Assembly (NCBI GenBank): GCA_963824415.1
Contig: CAWGPM010000003.1
Location: 124,001-188,000 of the forward strand
Direction of reading: 5' to 3'
Length of the DNA: 64,000 nt
Source: JABDQA01 sp963824415
GTDB lineage: Bacteria; Desulfobacterota; Desulfobulbia; Desulfobulbales; Desulfocapsaceae
Shown here: piece after piece, positions 59,934 through 64,000 of the stretch
How the letters are laid out: every line of letters starts with the position of its first letter
Numbering within the stretch: the first letter of the stretch is position 1
Program-made: the position numbers and the translations under genes
The notes under the pieces: model-generated
What the model was told of the DNA's origin: nothing
Database searches by the model: none
The model's input: only the letters and a program-made list of their open reading frames with translations

Positions 59934-60392
59934 TCAGCGCCTGTTTCTGAAAAACTCAACCAGCAAACGGCTGCATTGTTCATCCAGAACGCCTCCGGTA
60001 ATGTCTAGGAAATGATTGAGTTTTCTGTCCGTACCGACCTGGTATTGTGATACGGCACCACCCGTTTTCGGATCGCTGGCCCCGAAAACAAGACGTTCGA
60101 TCCGGCTGTGGATGATGGCCCCCATGCACATAATGCAAGGTTCCAGCGTAACGTAGAGGGTGGTGCCCGGCAGACGATAGTTACCGAGCTTGCGTGCGGC
60201 CTCGCGGATCACCTTGATTTCGGCATGGGCGGTTGGATCGCTATCAAGGATCGGGGAGTTGCCGGCGGCGGCCACGATATCATTGTCGGCAACCAGAACA
60301 GCGCCGATCGGAACCTCACCAAGTTGGCCAGCATGTTCAGCCTGGCGCAGGGCCTGCTCCATCCAGCTCTGGTCATTCGGGACGGTGGGCAT
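59934..60392 (-). CDS. tadA: tRNA-specific adenosine deaminase
   Basis: TadA (152 aa) makes inosine at position 34 of tRNA-Arg(ACG). Zinc site His56-Ala-Glu58 and PCIMC at 85-89, with GEVPIGAVLV and HSRIERLVFGA. I start at ATG 60392, 31 bases after the trpA stop; the frame is open to 60458 inside trpA but that part is not TadA-like. Normal length. Confidence 0.94.
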   Translation of the reverse strand: MPTVPNDQSWMEQALRQAEHAGQLGEVPIGAVLVADNDIVAAAGNSPILDSDPTAHAEIKVIREAARKLGNYRLPGTTLYVTLEPCIMCMGAIIHSRIERLVFGASDPKTGGAVSQYQVGTDRKLNHFLDITGGVLDEQCSRLLVEFFRNRR

Positions 60393-60423
60393 TTGAGGCC
60401 AACACGGCTGGCGCGGGCTGGGC

Positions 60424-61194
60424 CTAGCTGCCCAGCAGCTCTTTGATAAAAGGCCCAACGGCGGAGCTGCCCTGCTCGTCGACCAGTTTGATGGTCCGTG
60501 AACCGATAACGCCCATGTCGGCCAGGCCGATCAGTTCTTCGATGTCGCTGCGGCTCTGGATGCCGAAGCCCACCGCCAGCGGTAGATCGGTTGCCTGCCG
60601 GCAGCGGCCCAGGTAGGCGCCGAACTCGGCATCGAGTTCGGAGTGCTTGCCGGTGACACCGCGCCGGGCGGTACAATAGACGAATCCAGCCCCATGTTCA
60701 TTGAGCGCACGCATACGCTCGTCGGTGCTGGTGGGCGCAAAAATCAAGATCGGGGCGATTTCTTTCTGTCGTGCCATCGAGCAGAATCGGCTGCCTTCTT
60801 CCGGAGGCAAATCCGGCAGGATCAGGCCGCTGATACCCGCTTCTGCAGCCCGCTCGAGAAAGCGCGCTTCGCCGTATTTGAAAATGATATTGTAATACGT
60901 CATATAGAGAAACGGGATGTCATGGGTCGAGCACATCTCGGCCCCGAAAGCCAGGCATTCCTCTATGGTGGTGCCGTGGGCGATGCTGTCCTGATTGGCT
61001 TTGAGGATCACCGGCCCGTCGGCCATTGGTTCTGAAAACGGGATCTGCATCTCGATGCAGTCCACCCCGTTGTCAACCATAGCCGCTATAACCTCGCGGT
61101 TTACCTCAAAGGATGGATAACCCAGCACAATATGGGTCATCAGGAGGATCTCTTTGTCACCTTTCTTGTCTCGTATAATCTTTTCAAGCTGCAT
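60424..61194 (-). CDS. trpA: Tryptophan synthase alpha subunit
   Basis: TrpA (256 aa) cleaves indole-3-glycerol phosphate to indole, which is channelled to TrpB. Catalytic Glu and Asp are in CIEMQIPFSEPMADGPVI; FKYGEARF-type loop 2 and GFVYCTARRGVTG follow. Forty-one bases after trpB. No other trp genes are in the window, so trpBA stands alone here. Confidence 0.95.
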   Translation of the reverse strand: MQLEKIIRDKKGDKEILLMTHIVLGYPSFEVNREVIAAMVDNGVDCIEMQIPFSEPMADGPVILKANQDSIAHGTTIEECLAFGAEMCSTHDIPFLYMTYYNIIFKYGEARFLERAAEAGISGLILPDLPPEEGSRFCSMARQKEIAPILIFAPTSTDERMRALNEHGAGFVYCTARRGVTGKHSELDAEFGAYLGRCRQATDLPLAVGFGIQSRSDIEELIGLADMGVIGSRTIKLVDEQGSSAVGPFIKELLGS

Positions 61195-61235
61195 TCTATC
61201 ACCGGCTGGCTAATTATCCACAGCGGTTGGCTGAA

Positions 61236-62468
61236 TTATTTTCGGTATTCTGCGGCGCGTTTGATGATGAATTCTTTCCAGGACGGATCGTCATAGGCAT
61301 GGGCGATTGTGAAAATGTCCTTGTCGCCGCGGCCGGAGTTATTGATGATTACCGCATCGTCTGGGGACAGCTCCGGTGCCTCTTTGAAGGCCTGGACAAA
61401 GGCGTGGGCCGACTCAAGTGCCGGAATGATGCCTTCTTTTTTCATGGTCAGATCCAGAGCCTCCATGACTTCCTGGTCGGTGGCCGCTTCGAAGCGCACC
61501 GCCTTCTGCTCCCAGAGATCGGCCAGAATCGGGGACACGCCGATATAGTCGAGGCCGGCGGAAACCGAATGGGTGTCGAGCATCTGGCCGTCGTCGTTCT
61601 GCAGGAACATGGTCTTGTAGCCCTGGGCGACACCCGGGGAGGCATCGCTCCCACAGAGCCTGGAAGCGTGTTGACCGCTGTCGAGCCCGTAGCCTCCGGC
61701 CTCGACGCCGACCAGTTCGGTCTGCTCTTCATCGAGAAAGCGTTGGAAAATACCCAGCGAGTTGGAGCCGCCGCCAACGCAGGCATAGATCCGGGCGGGC
61801 AGGCGTCCGTGCTGGGCAACGATCTGCTCGGCCGCCTCGGTACCGATAATGGACTGCAGCCAGGACACCATCTCCGGAAATGGCGCCGGTCCGCAGGCGG
61901 TGCCGAACACGTAATGGGTATTGTCCATGTTGGTGACCCAGTCCCGGAAAGCCTCGTTGATTGCATCTTTAAGGGTCTTCGAGCCGTCTTTAACCGTTAC
62001 CACGGTGGCACCCATTTTCTCCATCCAGAAGACGTTTGGCCTCTGGCGCATCACATCCTCTTCACCCATGTAAACGGTGCAGTCGAAACCGAATTTGGCA
62101 GCCATGGTCGCGGTGGCCACACCGTGCTGTCCGGCGCCGGTTTCAGCGATGACCCGGGTCTTGCCCATGCGTTTGACCAGCAACCCCTGGCCGATCACGT
62201 TGTTGGCCTTGTGAGCCCCGGTGTGGTTCAAGTCCTCGCGCTTGATGTAGATCCGCGCGCCGCCGAAATGATTGGACAGATTTTCGGCAAAGGTGAGCGG
62301 GGTCGGACGGCAGGAGTACGTCGACATCAACGAGGTATATTCCTGCCAGAAAACGGGATCGTTTCTAATTTCCCGATAGGCCGCATCGAGCTGTTCAAAG
62401 GTTTCGTGCAGCACTTCCGGGATGAAACAGCCGCCCCAGTTTCCAAAATACCGCTTGGTACTCATCAT
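61236..62468 (-). CDS. trpB: Tryptophan synthase beta subunit
   Basis: TrpB (410 aa), PLP enzyme joining indole and serine. PLP lysine in HTGAHKANN, the AETGAGQHGVATA loop, GGGSNSLG and the SGRGDKD end. GGAG precedes the double ATG at 62468/62465. It is the standard TrpB1 form that pairs with TrpA, not TrpB2. Confidence 0.96.
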   Translation of the reverse strand: MMSTKRYFGNWGGCFIPEVLHETFEQLDAAYREIRNDPVFWQEYTSLMSTYSCRPTPLTFAENLSNHFGGARIYIKREDLNHTGAHKANNVIGQGLLVKRMGKTRVIAETGAGQHGVATATMAAKFGFDCTVYMGEEDVMRQRPNVFWMEKMGATVVTVKDGSKTLKDAINEAFRDWVTNMDNTHYVFGTACGPAPFPEMVSWLQSIIGTEAAEQIVAQHGRLPARIYACVGGGSNSLGIFQRFLDEEQTELVGVEAGGYGLDSGQHASRLCGSDASPGVAQGYKTMFLQNDDGQMLDTHSVSAGLDYIGVSPILADLWEQKAVRFEAATDQEVMEALDLTMKKEGIIPALESAHAFVQAFKEAPELSPDDAVIINNSGRGDKDIFTIAHAYDDPSWKEFIIKRAAEYRK

Positions 62469-62569
62469 AAACTCCAGAAAACGGATGGTTTTGTCTAATA
62501 ATGCAAGCTTTGCACCCTACACCAAGAGCTGGGTGTTTCACAAGCATGAAAACGGTGCTTTAGCATCTC

Positions 62570-64000
62570 TTACAATGGGCGTGAGGCTTGTAAAGTCAAG
62601 CTTTGCCGGCAGACGGCGGCAAAATCTTCAGGGTAGTGCCCGTTGATGAAGCGCAGCTGGATTTCGCTGAACGCACCCGGGGACTGGGGAAGTTTCGGCA
62701 TGAAACAGTAAATCAGCGGCTGGTCCTGACGCTCGCTGGCAAAGCGCTTCGAGTATTCGATGGTCGTCACCAGCTTTGCTCCTCTTCCGGCAAGGGCCTG
62801 CTGCGCCTTCAGGATAGCGCTGTCCAGCGAACGCCGCAGGGCCTGATCTGCTTCAATGATATGGCCGACGAAGCTCTGGTCAGTACCCGGCTTGGTCATG
62901 ATCTGCAGCTCCCACTGGGAGGTCTGGGCCTTGGGTACGAACAGCAGGACCCGCTCATCCTGCCAGACAATCAGCTCGGGGCTCAAATCGCTGCGCCCGT
63001 CCATGCGCTGATTGCCGATGATGGCCTGGTAATAATCATGAAACAGGCTGCTCTTGAAGGCGGCCCGGTACTGCTCGATTGCCTCGGCTATCATATCACC
63101 GCAGGAAAAAGGCCTGTAAGGTTCGGCCATCTGCTCACCCACGCCGAAAAATCCCTGGATCGCTTCAGGGATCAGTGCAAACTGCTGGTGTATCTGCTGG
63201 TGGGAGGCGTGCAGACGGTAGCCGGTCGGGGCGAAATCGAATCCAAAATTCCAGCCCCAGAGCGTGGCGGCCAGATCGGTGCTGACAAAATCCGGATGGG
63301 CTATTATCAACAGGCGCAGTGTTTCGAGTTCGTCTGCGCTGAGGCAATGATCAGCCAGACCTATGCCCAGCATCTCAGCGAGCCTGACATAGGTTCTCTG
63401 ATAATAGAGATGGCGCAGTCCGTCGAGATCGTTTTGCGACAAATCAGCGATACAATATCGTATGGCATCATCGGCCATATTGGCGGCGTAGTGGCCGCCT
63501 GCGATATAGGAGTTGCGCCTCAGATATTCATAAATATGAGTCGCTTCGGACGGGCGGTGGTAATCGCCCACAATTTCGCTGTCCCCCTGGGCACCGGGCC
63601 TGATCACCATCGCAATTTTATAGGAATCGGGCAGCGCCGGATTGTTGGCCACCGCCTCAAACAGGTCGTGGTCATGGATGAGCGGCCGCAGTTTATGATT
63701 TCCACCAATCCGGTAGACCAGTCCGGTGGGCTCATCATTGAGGTCATGCTCGAACGAACAGCTCTGCTCGGCCAGCCTGGTCAGATCAGTCCCATCGGTT
63801 GAGGTGGCAGCCAGGGCCAGCAGCAGAGGTCGGGGCAGAGCGCTGATCAGTTCTGCCGGAAGCTGCTGTGCGTTCAGAGTTTCACTGAGCGAAACAGCAG
63901 GCTGTTCGGGCAGTCTGATTCTGTCGAGATGGTCCGCGTTGCGATCCGCCCACCTCTTGCCGATATAGGTGGTTCCCCGAAACGGAAACGGATTGGCAAT
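62570..64000 (-). CDS. Hypothetical protein, 5' end outside window
   Basis: The frame is open from the right edge to the stop at 62572-62570, 476 codons, so the true start lies beyond 64000. The last third (RVLLFVPKAQTSQWELQIM, then TKPGTDQSFVGHI) loosely resembles the C-terminal half of hexose-1-phosphate uridylyltransferases (HIT-like), but the HxHxQ motif is not seen, so this is only a hint. No membrane segments. Gene end lies 102 bases upstream of trpB. Confidence 0.6.
   Translation of the reverse strand: MANPFPFRGTTYIGKRWADRNADHLDRIRLPEQPAVSLSETLNAQQLPAELISALPRPLLLALAATSTDGTDLTRLAEQSCSFEHDLNDEPTGLVYRIGGNHKLRPLIHDHDLFEAVANNPALPDSYKIAMVIRPGAQGDSEIVGDYHRPSEATHIYEYLRRNSYIAGGHYAANMADDAIRYCIADLSQNDLDGLRHLYYQRTYVRLAEMLGIGLADHCLSADELETLRLLIIAHPDFVSTDLAATLWGWNFGFDFAPTGYRLHASHQQIHQQFALIPEAIQGFFGVGEQMAEPYRPFSCGDMIAEAIEQYRAAFKSSLFHDYYQAIIGNQRMDGRSDLSPELIVWQDERVLLFVPKAQTSQWELQIMTKPGTDQSFVGHIIEADQALRRSLDSAILKAQQALAGRGAKLVTTIEYSKRFASERQDQPLIYCFMPKLPQSPGAFSEIQLRFINGHYPEDFAAVCRQSLTLQASRPL

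Noticed and set aside
1..64000. CRISPR array or rRNA operon
   Set aside because: No regularly spaced direct repeats, cas genes or rRNA segments were seen anywhere in the window.

Overview
The window reads like a chromosomal segment of a deltaproteobacterial anaerobe (Desulfobacterota), most likely a sulfate reducer or relative of the Desulfobulbales. That placement is inference from gene content: an archaeal-type glutamate synthase, a DUF134/DUF5320 cluster, a ferredoxin-thioredoxin reductase fusion, an octaheme cytochrome, cytochrome bd and a selenocysteine peroxiredoxin. No 16S rRNA is present. Most of the window is densely coding housekeeping sequence; one stretch (about 32.7-36.5 kb) is visibly AT-rich and partly decayed.

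Layout. 1-10 kb (minus strand): glutamate synthase subunits, two tatA paralogs, then a tight set topB-rsfS-thrC-purine nucleoside phosphorylase-MTA/SAH deaminase. 10.4-22.2 kb (plus strand): tRNA-Gly, then rimP-nusA-ylxR-infB-rbfA-nrnA-truB-rpsO-pnp, followed by dut and a YycJ-like hydrolase; nrnA carries a frameshift. 22.2-27.6 kb (minus): a lactonase-like hydrolase, two secreted proteins, a small autoregulated-looking DUF134 operon with paired palindromes around its promoter, a C_GCAxxG_C_C protein and a GNAT acetyltransferase. 28-32.3 kb: an AsmA-like protein, a fatty acid desaturase, a glutaminyl cyclase and an octaheme cytochrome. 32.6-36.6 kb: tRNA-Ser and tRNA-Pro bracket an AT-rich stretch with a glutathione transferase, a lipoprotein and several broken reading frames.

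36.6-44.4 kb (minus) is the classic thrS-infC-rpmI-rplT-pheS-pheT-ihfA block plus a MerR regulator, preceded by tRNA-Val; infC begins at AUU after a strong ribosome binding site. 44.5-47.6 kb holds recR-ybaB-dnaX and the SRP RNA; dnaX has an A9 run after which both other frames stop almost at once, as needed for a gamma-like short product. 47.9-55.4 kb is accessory: a histidine phosphatase, an FAD protein, three paralogous two-cysteine mini-proteins around a glutaredoxin-FTR fusion, an ADP-ribosylglycohydrolase, and a type III polyketide synthase with an isoprenylcysteine-methyltransferase-like partner followed by a remnant of a short-chain dehydrogenase.

55.4-64 kb: a periplasmic peroxiredoxin with an in-frame UGA at the peroxidatic position and a SECIS-like hairpin, cydAB, an SRPBCC protein, a 135-bp nested palindromic repeat, tRNA-Ser, tadA, trpA, trpB and a partial unknown gene. 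The strongest leads are the selenoprotein, the mini-protein/Grx-FTR cluster, the DUF134 operator pair and the dnaX slippage site.
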